Assembly: GCF_030253575.1 (NCBI RefSeq)
Contig: NC_080564.1
Location: forward strand, 2,586,501 to 2,650,500
DNA length: 64,000 bases
Direction of reading: 5' to 3'
From: Rhododendron vialii
Taxonomy: Eukaryota > Streptophyta > Magnoliopsida > Ericales > Ericaceae
This document shows, piece by piece, positions 31,480 through 42,022 of this stretch (position 1 is its first letter; every line of letters begins with the position of its first letter). Both the position numbers and the translations under genes were made by a program. The notes beneath the pieces are model-generated. The model did not search any database, had not been told where the DNA came from, and worked only from the letters and a program-made list of their open reading frames with translations.

Positions 31480-33441
31480 GAAGTACCACCCTGGGCAAAC
31501 ATATTCATATCGCTTCTTATCATCCTCAGAATCAGATTTTGCAAAAACAGGTTCAGGCTGAGTTTGTGCATATGCAGGAGCAATGAATTTCGAGTCTTTT
31601 GCTGCAACATCAGCGTATTTCAGAATAGCTTCTCTAGGATCTTCATCCATCCATGTCTCCTTTATCAACCCTCCTTGCTTAAGAAGGTACTGAGTTAACA
31701 AGCTTCCTTTCGTTGAACCAACTCTTCCACCATGACCTGGTCCTGTTATAGGAATTTCAGGCTTATGAGACTTCATTGGGTCTTTCAATATGTTCTCCTG
31801 CTGACGCTTACGACTTGGTTGATCTCTAAACAAGGGGAGTGCATGAGGGTTGTGTATCACTGGTTTTGCTTCGTAATCATCAACCGACTTTTTCCTTGGT
31901 GCACGCGAAACACAAACAAGAGCTCCTCTCTCACTGAGGGTTGGATCATATAGGATGTGAGTTCCTCCTTGGTGTTTATCCCCAGTTGTCGCAAATATCT
32001 GATTCAGATTCGGGTGCCAAGTACACTGAACAACGCTACCGGTTGGTGAAATCCCAACTCTTGACACAAGTTCGAGTTTTGCTCGATCATAAAAGCATAA
32101 TAAACCTCCAGTTGTGCCTTCCCTTTCAACAGAGATGTTCCAGTCAAGAAGAGTTGCTCATCCGGACTAAATGCTACCACATTTGTTTGAGCATAATGAT
32201 TAGGAAGATCCTCAAACGCCTTGAGTGGATCTTTCATTTTGAGCAGATCCCAAACCTTCAATGATTCGTCAAAGCTTCTTGAGAGTAGAATCTGCCCATC
32301 ACTAGAGAACTTGAGTCCAGTGATGTCATCTGAGTGACCCTTTTCGACATGTATATCTGGCCTACTTCCCCAGCCAGGCTTAAGGTTCCACATCTGTATA
32401 GAACCATCTCCAATACCACCTGCAATGCTTTTTCCCTCACGATCCCAAGCACATGTGGTAACAGGAACTCTTCCGGGCCTTGCAAATTTTGGCTCGATCA
32501 CCTGCTTTTGCCTTTTGAAGTCATTTACATACCATAGACGTAGCAAACCATCCTCTGATGACTTCAAAATTGTTTCCTTCGTTTTTGGGTGCCTCCTGTT
32601 ATACGGCCCTTGGTATTCTTAAGGTCACGGATATACATGTCCCCCTTAACGAACTCACCAAGAGTAAGTCCATACCGGTTGTAAATCTTAGCTTGGGCGG
32701 AGCTGGTCACGCACAAAAATCGGTCAGCTGACGAGCTCCAGCTGAGGGTGCGAACTTGATGACCTTCAAATAGCTCAAGCTATCTAAAGGATTGCAAGCG
32801 AGCATTCATCCCTTGAAAGTCGTACATATGAACTGAATAGTCATAACTACCAGAAAGCACTCTAGATCCCGAATGATCAACGGCAAGAGCTGAAACAACC
32901 TTAGCGTGACCCTTCAAGACAATCTCATTACTGAGAGGTATCGGAACCGACCCTCTCCTTCCCCGGCCGAATCCTCCTCCACATCTGAATCGCCCGGCCT
33001 AGGCGGCCCAATCATCTCACCATCCTCCACCTCCTCATTAATAGCCGCCAGCCAAGGCGGCCCAATCATTTCATCCTCATCATCGTCATTGTCACTGTTA
33101 ACCGAATTCAACAGAAGCCGAGGCGGCCCAATAACCACATCATTATTAGGTTTAGGGTCAGGGTCAGGGTTAGGATCAGAGCGGTTGCGGGAGCTAGGGT
33201 TCGAGTTTTTGAGGGAGATAAGCCAGGATTTTGAGGAGGAAGAGAGAGAAGGGAAACCTTTGGTGGTGGTGTCATCGTTAGGGACTTAGGGGTAGATTGG
33301 TCGGGATTAGCAGCGCGCGGAGGGACGGCAGGTGGCGTTGTGGAGGGATTCGAGAGGGGTTCTGGGCTTCGGCTGCCCACCGAAAGTTGAAGGGAAGTGA
33401 GCTCTGACTCCCTCGTACATCTCTGCTTCGTCTTCTTCCAT
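31480..33441 (-). pseudogene. WDR70-like WD40 protein pseudogene, intronless
   Basis: Read on the minus strand from ATG at 33441 (MEEDEAEMYEGVRAHFPSTF), the order is that of a WDR70-type protein. An acidic MIGPP-containing N-terminus comes first, then PLSNEIVLKGH, the WD repeats (VLSGSYDYSVHMYDFQGMN; TSSAQAKIY; WDREGKSIAGGIGDGSIQMW; HSDDITGLKFSSDGQILLSR), then SPTGSVVQCTWHPNLNQIFA and the C-terminal PREAILKYADVAAKDSKFIA. Breaks include an early frame change after NATCRPSA, a stop in the first WD unit (near 32777), a short deletion near 32600 and a frame change near 32135. The normal stop is not found. About 1.96 kb are contiguous without introns. An 18-bp direct repeat flanks the segment (31352-31369 and 33685-33702), so it probably arrived as a retrocopy or other insertion. 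Confidence 0.85.
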
Positions 33442-33941
33442 ATTTAATGGTGATTGGTATGTGTCGGTTTGATGGTGCGTGTGAGTTGACAGTGACAATG
33501 ACGGTTTATACAGGGTGCGTGTGAGTCCAGGTTTGGAGTTCAGGGTTATGGATAGTCTCTAAATTCCTGTTGACTAACATATTAACATCCCACTAAACTC
33601 TACTAATGTATACCGTATGACAAAAAAAAAAAAAAACAGTGCGGCGGTTTATATAGGCTTCGATTGGTAATTGTGCCGCCACCTCATTGTAAAGCTTGTT
33701 TGAGTGCAAGAGTCAGGTGCGAAATTAAAGTTAAATCGGATAGCGGGAAAGGAGCACATTTACACGGGCATAAAATTGGAAATTCTTTTCTATTGAAGAG
33801 CTAGCCCATTTTTCCTTTGTAATGCAATCAACTCGAATAATTCTCATCCCATTCCTTCATGTATCACTTTATTTATTCAAAAGCATGCAAACCATTCATT
33901 TTAACATGAAAAAGAATTGGGATCAAACATTGGGTGTTTGT

Positions 33942-34086
33942 CAATGAGCTCTTAGCTGGCATCACCTACCGCATTCCTTAGAGAGGTCTGGGTTCTAACC
34001 CTATGAGGGACAGTTGATTGTGATTCAAGGCTTGAATAGTCTCTAAACACCTATTGTACAATATCGAAAAAAAAAAGAAAAACACA
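33942..34086 (+). mobile_element. tRNA-derived SINE, family 2 (145 bp)
   Basis: The element is flanked by a perfect 10-bp duplication GGGTGTTTGT (33932-33941 and 34087-34096). It has an A-box-like TTAGCTGGCATCACC, a B-box-like TGGGTTCTAACCCTA and an A-rich end (34065-34082). It lies about 250 bp upstream of the DGAT2 start codon. Confidence 0.75.
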
Positions 34087-34331
34087 GGGTGTTTGTAAGG
34101 GGCCTACGGTTCACACGGTCTACGGGCCCACGAAATGGATTGCATGTGGCTAAAACTTAACAAGTGTGCGAGCTAGCCACGTGTAACCCTATCAATCACC
34201 ACCGCTTTGAACCAACCTCCTTGTCCAGACGACCGGTTTTTTACTAATACTAGTTTATCAACTCCCTCGAACTTGGAGCATCGGCCGTCGTTGTTCAAAA
34301 CCGTTCGAAACTTTTTCGGTCAAATTCTCAG

Positions 34332-34537
34332 ATGGAGACGGAGCAGAGTAACGGAATACTGCCACAGCTGCCGCCCGTCGAGGAGGCGCCGCCGCCAACA
34401 GAGCTCAGGGGCTCACAAGGCTCAGCCCTTCAAACTTTTCTGGCCCTGGTTTTGTGGCTTGGAGCTATCCACTTCAACTTCGTTATCGTCTTGGCTTCTT
34501 TTCTCTTCCTTTCCCTTCCCATGTTCTTATTGTTCGT

Positions 34538-34591
<54 letters not shown>

Positions 34592-37500
34592 TTAAACACT
34601 CAAAATGATACATGACTCCTTTTCAAGGAAAAAAATAAAAAGGATACATGACTATACAGTGTCGTGTTGTGTTTCTTTCAGGGTATTGGGTTTGCTTATG
34701 GTACTAATGCTGATTCCAATAGACGATAAAAGCAAATGGGGCCGGAGACTATCAAGGTTTGTTATTAATTTTAACTCCCGAGGCTGTGTTTGGATTATGA
34801 ATTTCCGGAGGGATTGAATTTCAGAAGAGTGAAGGTCAGTCGGGAATCAAAGATTGGAGAAAATCTCAAATCTTAACCATCGGATTAAAAACTCATCTAG
34901 TCATCTCATTTTCCAAATGTAAATCATCAAATAGCTTGAATGAGGCTGGAGAAATGGCAATGCCATATTTGGGGCAAGCATCCTCACCTATAAGACTAAT
35001 TTCTAAACCATCGGATTAAAAACAATACAGTGTTGTTGTGTTATGTGTCTTTCAGGTATGTTTGCAAGCATGTTTGTGGCTACTTTCCATTGATTCTTCA
35101 CGTCGAGGATATGAAAGCTTTCGATCCGAACCAGGCCTATGGTGAACATCTTTGTCCTTGTTATTTCTTCTTGCAAAGTTGCAAAGTTGTAAGGGTGGCA
35201 TTGCATATCTGCTTTATGTTGCTATTGCATAATTGTATTGTCCTTTCTTATTGAGGATGACAACAAATAACTAGTCCATTAAGCTAAGATATGAGCAAAT
35301 GACTTGAAGTGGCTGGCTGTTGCCACTATAACCTTTAAGGTGATCGAGCTTCGACTTCACTTAGCCGTAGTTTATTATCAGGTAACAAAGATACACTCCC
35401 TCTGCCCCTTAATGTCAGCCCTGTATTTCATTTTGGGTTATCTCAAAACATTAGTCCTCTTTAAAAAGTTGGGACTGTCAAACAGGACTAGCAAAAACGG
35501 ACATAGGGAGTATTTATTTTTGGCCAAGTAGACCCGACTAAACATGGTTGTGCGTCATGCAGTTTTTGGTTATGAGCCGCATTCAGTCTTGCCTATTGGT
35601 GTCGTTATGCTTGCTGACCTCTCAGGTTTTATGCCTCTTCCCAAAATTAAGGTCCTCGCAAGTACTGCTGTAAGAATGCCACCCTTCATATTCTTCGAGT
35701 TAATTGAGTCATCCTCTTGAATTCATAATCAATTGGCCGCTACAAATTACTCTTGGCCGCATCGAATTGCATTTGGCCGTATCGAATTACTCACTTGGCT
35801 GCTTCGAATTGCACATGGCTGCACGGAATTGTACTTAACCGCATCGAATTGCACTTGGCCGCATGGAATTGCACTTGGCCGCGTTGAATTACACTTGGCC
35901 GCATCAAATTGCAAGGCTAAGTGCAATTCGAGGCGGCCAAGCGCAATTCGAAGCGGCCAAGAGGAATTCGACGCGGCCAGGTGCAATTCGACGCGGCCAG
36001 GTGCAATTCGACGTGGCCAAGAGTAATTCGTAGCGGTCAAGTGCATTTCGATGCGGCCAAGAGAGTAATTCGATACGGCCAAATGCAATTCGATGCAGCC
36101 AAGAGTAATTTGTAGCTGCCAATTGTAATTCGAATCGGCCAAAACTAATTTATCTATAGCTTCTCATCCTCTTGAATTCATAATCAATGACTGACTATTC
36201 TTTATTTCAACCAAAAAAAAAACAGGTGTTCCACACACCATTCCTGAGGCATATGTGGACTTGGTTGGGGCTGTCCCCTGCAACAAGAAAAACTTTTGTC
36301 TCACTCTTGGCAGATGGTTATAGCTGCATCTTGGTGCCCGGTGGAGTCCAAGAGATAATTCATATGCAACACGATTCTGAGGTTTACCTCATTTTCACTC
36401 ATTGCCTTAGATTCTTATGTGTACTTAATGTCCTCGATGCATCTGGAATCCTGGATTGAAGATTTTAAACTTGAACCACCTTATTCATCAACTACTGATA
36501 GATTTCATCTTTTTCTTGGCTTTCCTTTCACACATGCAAAAATAAGCTCCATTTTGCCGTTATGATAGTCTCAGTCTTTCTTTTCTTGCGTATCTGTGGG
36601 TAACCAAGCATAGTCTTCCTCTGTCCCTTGGTTCCACGGACCCTTTTTAGGACCTGTTAAGACCTGTCTCTTCAGGGTAAGAGTCGGTTTATAATACTTG
36701 AATACCTTTGATGACAACTGCACTCAAACATTTCAGTCTTTCACCCAAGTCTTCAAGTTGTTATGTGACTTGTGTCTGTTTTTTGTAGGTTGCGTTCCTC
36801 AAGTCAAGAAGAGGATTCGTACGGATAGCCATAGAGACAGGCCGGCCCTTGGTTCCAGTGTTTTGTTTTGGTCAGGTAGTGATTCTGTTTCGTTCTTCGT
36901 TTCCTACTTTTTTATATAAGCAGCAGCAAGGCGGATCAGAATTCTCGCGGTACTATTTATACTCCTATTTCTCTGATTTGCCGATGCTTTGATCTTGTTG
37001 AGTAATGTTGATTTAGCTATCCAAGCTTCTACTTCTTGTGAACTTTTGTATCTTATTTTCCTTTTTTCTTGTGATTTGGACAAAGATGATCTTTCTCTCT
37101 TTCTCACTAGAGCATTCCAAATTTTGCTGCAGTCAAACGTCTTTAAGTGGTGGAAGCCTGGAGGGAAACTATATGTGCAGTTATCTAGGGCCCTTAAATT
37201 CAGCCCAATTGTCTTCTGGGGAATATTTGGGTATGTTAACCTTACATTCTTCACAAGCGTATACTATATAGTATTGCAGAGGGTATTTTTCATTGGAGCC
37301 CTCTGTTCCCGTGCATAGCACGGGTTCATGCTAGTTTGTTGTTTCTAGAAATCACTCTTCTCTAGCAATTGTTTTCTTTGGTAATATCCGCTTCAATGAC
37401 CAAAACTGAGACCATATGTAGTTGCAGAACCACTCTAGGATTACTGGACAGTAACCGTTTTATAGAGCTGTTTGAACTGAGAGTTGCGAATCTTCCACCT

Positions 37501-38124
37501 CAGGTCTCCTATACCCTTTCAACATCCAATGCACGTGGTGGTCGGTCGACCAATTGAAGTTCAGAAAAATCCACAACCCACCATGGGAGAGGTATTCAAG
37601 CCAATTACACCCTCCTATATGTATGTATTGTATTACGTTGTGATTATCTGTCCAAGTTGATGCCTTCAGATCGACGCATTTCTATGTGCGATTCCAATGT
37701 GGGAGAGGTGTTTAGCTCCCTGTTTGAAGGGAAATGTCAAAACTGAACACCCGCCTCTCTCCAAGTAGGAATGTCAACATGATGTGTGCCTTACTTTCCC
37801 TACAGAAATTTATATAGCAAATCGTCCACCAAAATGTTACTTTGACAGCTAAAACCAATTCTCTTTACTCAAAGTTCTGTATTTGCCTCTGTTTTTTTTT
37901 TTTTTGGTAATTCCTTTTTGTTTTTTGTTTTTTGTTTCTTGTTTTTATTAAATATGGGATTAATGGTGGTGAAAGGATATATTAGATGGGTTGTTTATTT
38001 GCCTCCTGATCTTCTTTGGAAGGTGAATGAAGTGCACAGCCAGTTTGTCGAAGCGCTTCAAGACCTTTTCGAGACGCACAAAGCAAGGGTGGGCTATGCT
38101 GATCTTAATTTGAGAGTTCTTTGA
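34332..38124 (+). CDS. DGAT2: Diacylglycerol O-acyltransferase 2 (334 aa, nine exons)
   Basis: Exons 34332-34537, 34682-34756, 35056-35141, 35563-35669, 36226-36381, 36789-36875, 37133-37230, 37504-37591 and 38023-38124 join in frame to 334 residues, normal for plant DGAT2. The enzyme transfers acyl from acyl-CoA to diacylglycerol at the ER, the last step of triacylglycerol synthesis. An N-terminal hydrophobic hairpin (about 32-90, WLGAIHFN and [11 protein letters not shown]) is followed by the YFP-type motif (CGYFPL). The active-site EPHS (127-130, plant form of HPHG) lies in [13 protein letters not shown]. Next come VPGGVQE (195-201), [16 protein letters not shown] and a C-terminal [17 protein letters not shown]. 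All key motifs are present. The exon 1 donor (GT at 34538, before a CT microsatellite) is the least certain junction. Introns hold a Stowaway-like MITE (3), a 20-nt-unit foldback (4) and a Helitron end (7). Confidence 0.95.
34541..34586. repeat. CT microsatellite at the start of DGAT2 intron 1
   Basis: About 23 CT repeats begin a few bases after the inferred exon 1 donor. Read through in frame, they give a run of Leu-Ser that is not part of the family, which supports splicing before them. Confidence 0.9.
35391..35514. mobile_element. Stowaway-like MITE in DGAT2 intron 3 (about 124 bp)
   Basis: The left end ATACACTCCCTCTGCCCC and the inverted right end AATACTCCCTATGTCCG frame a short AT-rich interior. 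No frame is present. It lies between exons 3 and 4 of DGAT2. Confidence 0.6.
35734..36163. repeat. Foldback palindrome of 20-nt tandem units, locus 1, in DGAT2 intron 4
   Basis: The left arm has about nine units of the form TGGCCGCATCGAATTGCACT. After a centre near 35915 the right arm has about eleven units of the complement (AGTGCAATTCGATGCGGCCA). The outer units pair in register. The first left unit with CTACAAATTACTCT matches the penultimate right unit AGAGTAATTTGTAG, and the odd 22-nt third unit (ATCGAATTACTCAC) matches the right-arm GAGAGTAATTCGAT. A perfect 25-bp direct repeat flanks the structure (35709-35733 and 36164-36188). Because 20 is not a multiple of 3, both strands stay open for up to 131 codons with a 20-residue period. 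I treat these frames as non-coding. Confidence 0.9.
37260..37334 (+). mobile_element. Helitron-type 3' terminus in DGAT2 intron 7
   Basis: The hairpin CCCGTGCATAGCACGGG (37308-37324) is followed by TTCATG and CTAG with T next (37331-37335). The sequence at 37260-37275 (TATACTATATAGTATT) resembles Helitron 5' ends, so this may be a very short deletion derivative. The 3' terminus is firm, the 5' end is not. It does not disturb splice sites at 37230/37504. Confidence 0.65.
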
Positions 38125-38635
38125 TCAATGCTTTGATTTCGCCGCCTCCTCCTTCTTCCCCGTGTCTTCTTTGTTGTCCATGCCATCTGTTGTATCTTCT
38201 TTGTTGTCCATTTGTTGTATCATCGACACATTTCCCCGATTTATTTGCTTCATCATTTAGCTAGCTTGTTTCTTTTCCTTCCTATTTCATTAGGGGAATA
38301 AAGTTAGGGGAATAAAATTATTAGGAGAGTTGTACTTCGGGGGAGGATGATCTTTCAAAGGAGTCCGATCAATGAACTACTTACCTCGTGACTGATCTCT
38401 TGGTCAGCCGACATGTACGCATAACATAGAATGTGTAAAATTTGCAGCCTAGCATTTGGCATCCAGACATAATAAGTGAACCTAATCGCAATCAAGTAAT
38501 CAAATCAAACATCATATATACCTTCACTGGCATAGTTGTAAGAAGTTGGCATTGACATCCATGCTCTCGTGTTCAAAGTTTTAGTTTCGGACCAATTAAA
38601 ATATGGAATTTTGTCAAACTTTCATTGAGTGTCTT
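38125..38635. other. DGAT2 3' flank, no gene seen
   Basis: The start of this stretch must carry the 3' UTR of DGAT2. A TTTGTTGTCCAT word is repeated around 38170-38215 and AATAAAGTTA/AATAAAATTA near 38297-38320 could serve as polyadenylation signals. Beyond that I see no gene. Confidence 0.4.
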
Positions 38636-39190
38636 GCAGTGGCGGAGCCAAGATCTCCACTCGGGAGGGCCGAACTAAGACAAATTTTTTTTTTTTTGAC
38701 AAAAATGAAATTCAGATTGATTAAGTATATTAAAATAGAATTTAAAATTTAATTAAGTATGCTAAAAAAGGCTTTAACCATCAAAATGATAAGATGTGTT
38801 TTGTGTTTCTTTTCTTTTTTTTCGAAAATGAAAATTTTGAAATGACCTATGAGAGTGTTATTCTATTTTACATGCGGCAGATTGAGTGACAGCCAAATGA
38901 TGAACACGTTATGCTCCTTACATTTTTCCAAAATGAAATTTTTGAAATGACCTATGAGAGTGTTATTCCATTTCACATGTGGCAAATTGAGTGACAGCCA
39001 AATGATGAACACATTATGCTCCTTACACTAGGTGAGGGTTCAAACACCACCAACTTCATCCCGTTTCTCCTAATTAAATTGGTACTGATTGATTTGGTTT
39101 TAATAAAAAAAATCTTCACATGCAAAACTCAAAAAAAAAAACACTCGAGGGGCCTTGGCCACCCCCAGCCCCTTAACAACTCTGCCATTA
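38636..39190. mobile_element. GTGGCGGAGCC-type element with an internal tandem duplication
   Basis: It starts CAGTGGCGGAGCCAAGATC and ends with an inverted, diverged counterpart (GCCTTGGCCACCCCC..AACTCTGCCA). Inside, two units (about 38826-38933 and 38934-39029) share TGAAATGACCTATGAGAGTG and TTGAGTGACAGCCAAATGAT. No coding frame is present. The GTGGCGGAGCCA end is common in plant non-autonomous elements; the family is not resolved here. Confidence 0.55.
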
Positions 39191-39594
39191 ATGTCTTGGT
39201 AGTTGACGGCGTGATTGATCTCTCCAATTCTCTCATTGGACCGCATACCGAGTTATAAAGTAAATGACTTTGACACCCAAATGCGAGGTTAAGCTGAGGA
39301 AAGTTTTCTGACACTCAAAAAATAAACAAAATTACTAATAGCATTGAGTGTCAGAAAATTTGAACCCCTGCTTCCATTGATCTCTTATGCCCTGGCCGAC
39401 CATCCATGGAAGTTGGGGTTCAAATTTTCAATTCTTCAATTCTATTTCTATTCTGAGGGTGCCACTTAGGGCTGGGCTTCACTAGCGTGCCACCTCATCT
39501 TGTGATTCAAAATAGGAAGGAAATCTAGATGGAGAAATCACATTAATCTTCCAACAATAAATCCCCAAAATAAAACCAAAAACCTTTGGTCAGG

Positions 39595-39772
39595 TGGGCA
39601 TAATCAGAAACCAACTAAAGGGCTTTCATCCAAGAAGTCGGAATTTTGAATATCATGAACGCTAGACATTCCAAACCTTGGGTTACTGGAAGTTTGTCCG
39701 ACCGTTAAACTTTAGGGCTCCAGAATTAGTTAGAGTGCGCGCAAGTTGTCATGGACATCTCTCTACAATAGA
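39595..39772 (+). mobile_element. Au-type SINE
   Basis: Contains TTACTGGAAGTTTGTCCGAC, CGTTAAACTTTAGGGCTCC, GAATTAGTTAGAGTGCGCGC and AAGTTGTCATGGACA. This order matches the 3' half of the Au SINE family as I remember it. The 5' half has weak A and B boxes. Confidence 0.65.
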
Positions 39773-39901
39773 AGAAATAGGTGGTCTTGATAGGAATTAA
39801 CGTACACGTTTCCAAATATATTGGGTTTTCTGTGTTCCAGAGTCTTCCACAATCGTACGTATAGTACCATTCCATTTTAGCTTTGGAAACTCGTACACAC
39901 C

Positions 39902-40300
39902 AGATACCACATGCATCACAAAAGTTGGAATTTTCAAACTTATGTTTGGACCTTTGAACTTGTGGGGAAGACTGAAAAGTGGAGGAGAAATTTACTATGA
40001 AAAAAAGGTAAACGTGAAGTTGCCTCCTATCTCAATTGGTAGAGCAGGTAATGGACATTTAATTTGGTGAGAGTTCAAACCCCACCCCCACATTCCTCTC
40101 TCCTAGTAAGATTTTCTTAAATTGAAAATAGATGTATTCGCTTCGAACAAAGAAGGATTTTTTTTTTTTTCATAATAAATACATGCGCGTTAAGTTAACT
40201 GCTTGGAATTTTTCACTCGATACTTGAGTTTCAAGTCTCCATAGTCTGTTGGGGAGATTTAAACATCAGCTTTAATGCTCATATCACATGGTAATATCTT
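39902..40300 (+). repeat. Segmental duplication, copy A, with tRNA-like core
   Basis: It aligns with 41570-42022: ACCACATGCAT, TTATGTTTGGACCTTTGA, CTTGTGGGGAAGACTGAAAA, GTTTCAAG(T/C)CTCCATAGTC and TATCAC(A/G)TGGT. Inside, 40018-40090 is tRNA-like: A box ATCTCAATTGGTAGAGCAGG, B box GAGTTCAAACCCCA. That suggests a SINE or decayed tRNA gene rather than a folding tRNA. Confidence 0.75.
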
Positions 40301-40410
40301 AGCTTCGGACTTGAAATATGCATTGGAATTTCCTACAAATAGCTATGCAATGTTAAGATGCCTGCAAATTTAGTTTATGAAGAAAATTGCTTGTGACATA
40401 ATAGGGGAGG

Positions 40411-40562
40411 TTTTTTTTTTTCATTCGTTATTCCCAATCTACTATATCTTGGGGGATTTAAGGAGAGGGATGGGTGCTTACTGCAGGAACCGCAGGAATC
40501 GAACCCTGCCCATGTGCGTCAAAGTATAAGGGATACACCAACTGCACTTCATTCCACTTGCA
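40411..40562 (-). mobile_element. tRNA-derived SINE, family 1, copy 2 (minus)
   Basis: On the minus strand it reads GAAGTGCAGTTGGTGTATCC, GACGCACATGGGCAGGGTTC, GATTCCTGC, TAAGCACCCATCCCTCTCC and ends in a poly-A tract (T run at 40411-40420). It is collinear with the copy at 10645-10789 but keeps about ten more bases around the B box. No clear target duplication is seen. Confidence 0.75.
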
Positions 40563-40904
40563 ATGGGTGTCATCTTATTTTCTTCTCCTTAATTAAAAAC
40601 CAATCTTTTAACGTATAAACAAACCAAGGTTTGAACATGTTTTGAAACTCATTTCGAGTTATGGTTGAGTTAATTAAATTCAACTTTCAGTCAATTCAAT
40701 TGTAAGTACCTTAAGACTAGCCCCGTTCTGCTAAGTTTTCTTTAAAAAATAAGTAATTTTTTTTAATTTTCAAACTTAAAAATAATCTATTTGCTGAAAC
40801 AATTTGTCGAAAAAAAGAAAAAAGAAAAGGAGCAATGTATTAGGGATGGAATTAAATATACATTATTTACAAACAAAAGTATTCGGTTATTCGAGAAAAA
40901 TCAA

Positions 40905-41275
40905 TATACTCTTGGCCGCATCAAATTTCCCTTGACCGCTACGAATCACTCTTAGACGTGTTGAATTGCACTTGGCCACATCAAATTGCACTTGGCCGAA
41001 TCGAATTGTACTTAGCCACATCGAATCGCACTTGGCTGCTACGAATTACTCTTGTCCGCCTCGAATTGCACTTGACCGCATGGAATTGCACTTGGCCGCG
41101 TCGAATTGCACATGGCCGTATGAAATTGCACTTGGCCACGTGGAATTGCACTTAGCCGCATGAAATTGCACTTGGCTGCGTGTAATTGCACTTGGCCGCA
41201 TCGAATTGCACGGCCGAGTGCAATTTGTAGCGCCCAATTATAATTCATTGCGGCCAAAACTAATTTATCTATACC
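40905..41275. repeat. 20-nt-unit foldback, locus 2 (asymmetric)
   Basis: About sixteen left-type units (ACTTGGCCGCATCGAATTGC and variants) run from 40910 to 41212. Only two or three inverted units follow (GTGCAATTTGTAGC, ATAATTCATTGCGGCC). The right terminus GCGGCCAAAACTAATTTATC is the same as at locus 1 (36136-). A few extra inverted units occur at 41403-41482. The frames open on both strands are by-products of the 20-nt period. Confidence 0.85.
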
Positions 41276-41569
41276 TTATCTCACTTGTTGTAATGACTTG
41301 GATGCCCTCAACCTTAAATCTCCCTCTAATTAGAGTTTGGATTAGATTATTTTCGTTGTTTGTTTGTAGAAGTTCAAGTAGAGGTGCCCATATCTATATA
41401 GAAGTGCAATTCGATGTGGCCAAGAGCAATTCGATACGACCATTGCAATTCAATGCGACCAAGTGCAATTCGATACGAATTAGTATTGGATTCATAGGAA
41501 TCCGATCCAATCCGAAGCATGAACGGCCCTAAATTTATCTGGGAATCTCGTAGAAGAACTTAATAATCT

Positions 41570-42022
41570 ACACCACATGCATTATAAAAGATGGGATTTC
41601 CTCTCTTATGTTTGGACCTTTGAGCTTGTGGGGAAGACTGAAAAGGGGCAGGAGAAATGTAATGAGGAAAAAACGGTTTTTTTTTTTTTTTGAAAGATCA
41701 ATGAGGAAAAAGCGTTAAACGTGAAGTTGTCGCCTATCACAGTTGGTAGATCGCAAGTAATGGGCACTTTATTTGGTGAAAGTTCAAACTTCACCCCTGC
41801 TTTTCTTTCTCCAGGTATAGTACTGTACAGTAGGATTTTCTTAAATTATAAAATAAAAGTATTTGTTTCGAACAAAGAAGGATTGTTTTTTTCATGATAA
41901 ATACACATGACGTTTAAAGGGTAACTAGTTGGAATTTTTCGCTCAATGCTTGAGTTTCAAGCCTCCATAGTCGTTGGGGAGTGTCAAACATCTGCTTTAA
42001 CGCTCCTATCACGTGGTGATAT
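41570..42022 (+). repeat. Segmental duplication, copy B
   Basis: Partner of 39902-40300 in the same orientation. It differs by an inserted T-tract segment (41678-41710) and scattered substitutions. The tRNA-like core is at about 41726-41797 (ATCACAGTTGGTAGATCGC, AAAGTTCAAACTTCACCCC). Divergence suggests an old duplication. Confidence 0.75.

Noticed and set aside
31363-32264. Plus-strand frames over the WDR70-like segment
   Set aside because: The minus strand shows clear WD40 homology; the plus frames have no family resemblance.
35733-36142. Long open frames on both strands (up to 131 codons) with a 20-residue period
   Set aside because: They follow from a 20-nt tandem unit without stop codons. 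They are open on both strands, differ between arms and have no start or splice context.
40018-40090. Functional tRNA gene
   Set aside because: Only A and B boxes are recognisable. The acceptor stem does not pair, and the stretch is part of a duplicated repeat, so SINE or relic is more likely.
40905-41275. CRISPR-like array of regularly spaced repeats
   Set aside because: The 20-nt units abut without unique spacers, vary in sequence and invert at a centre; the genome is plant nuclear DNA.
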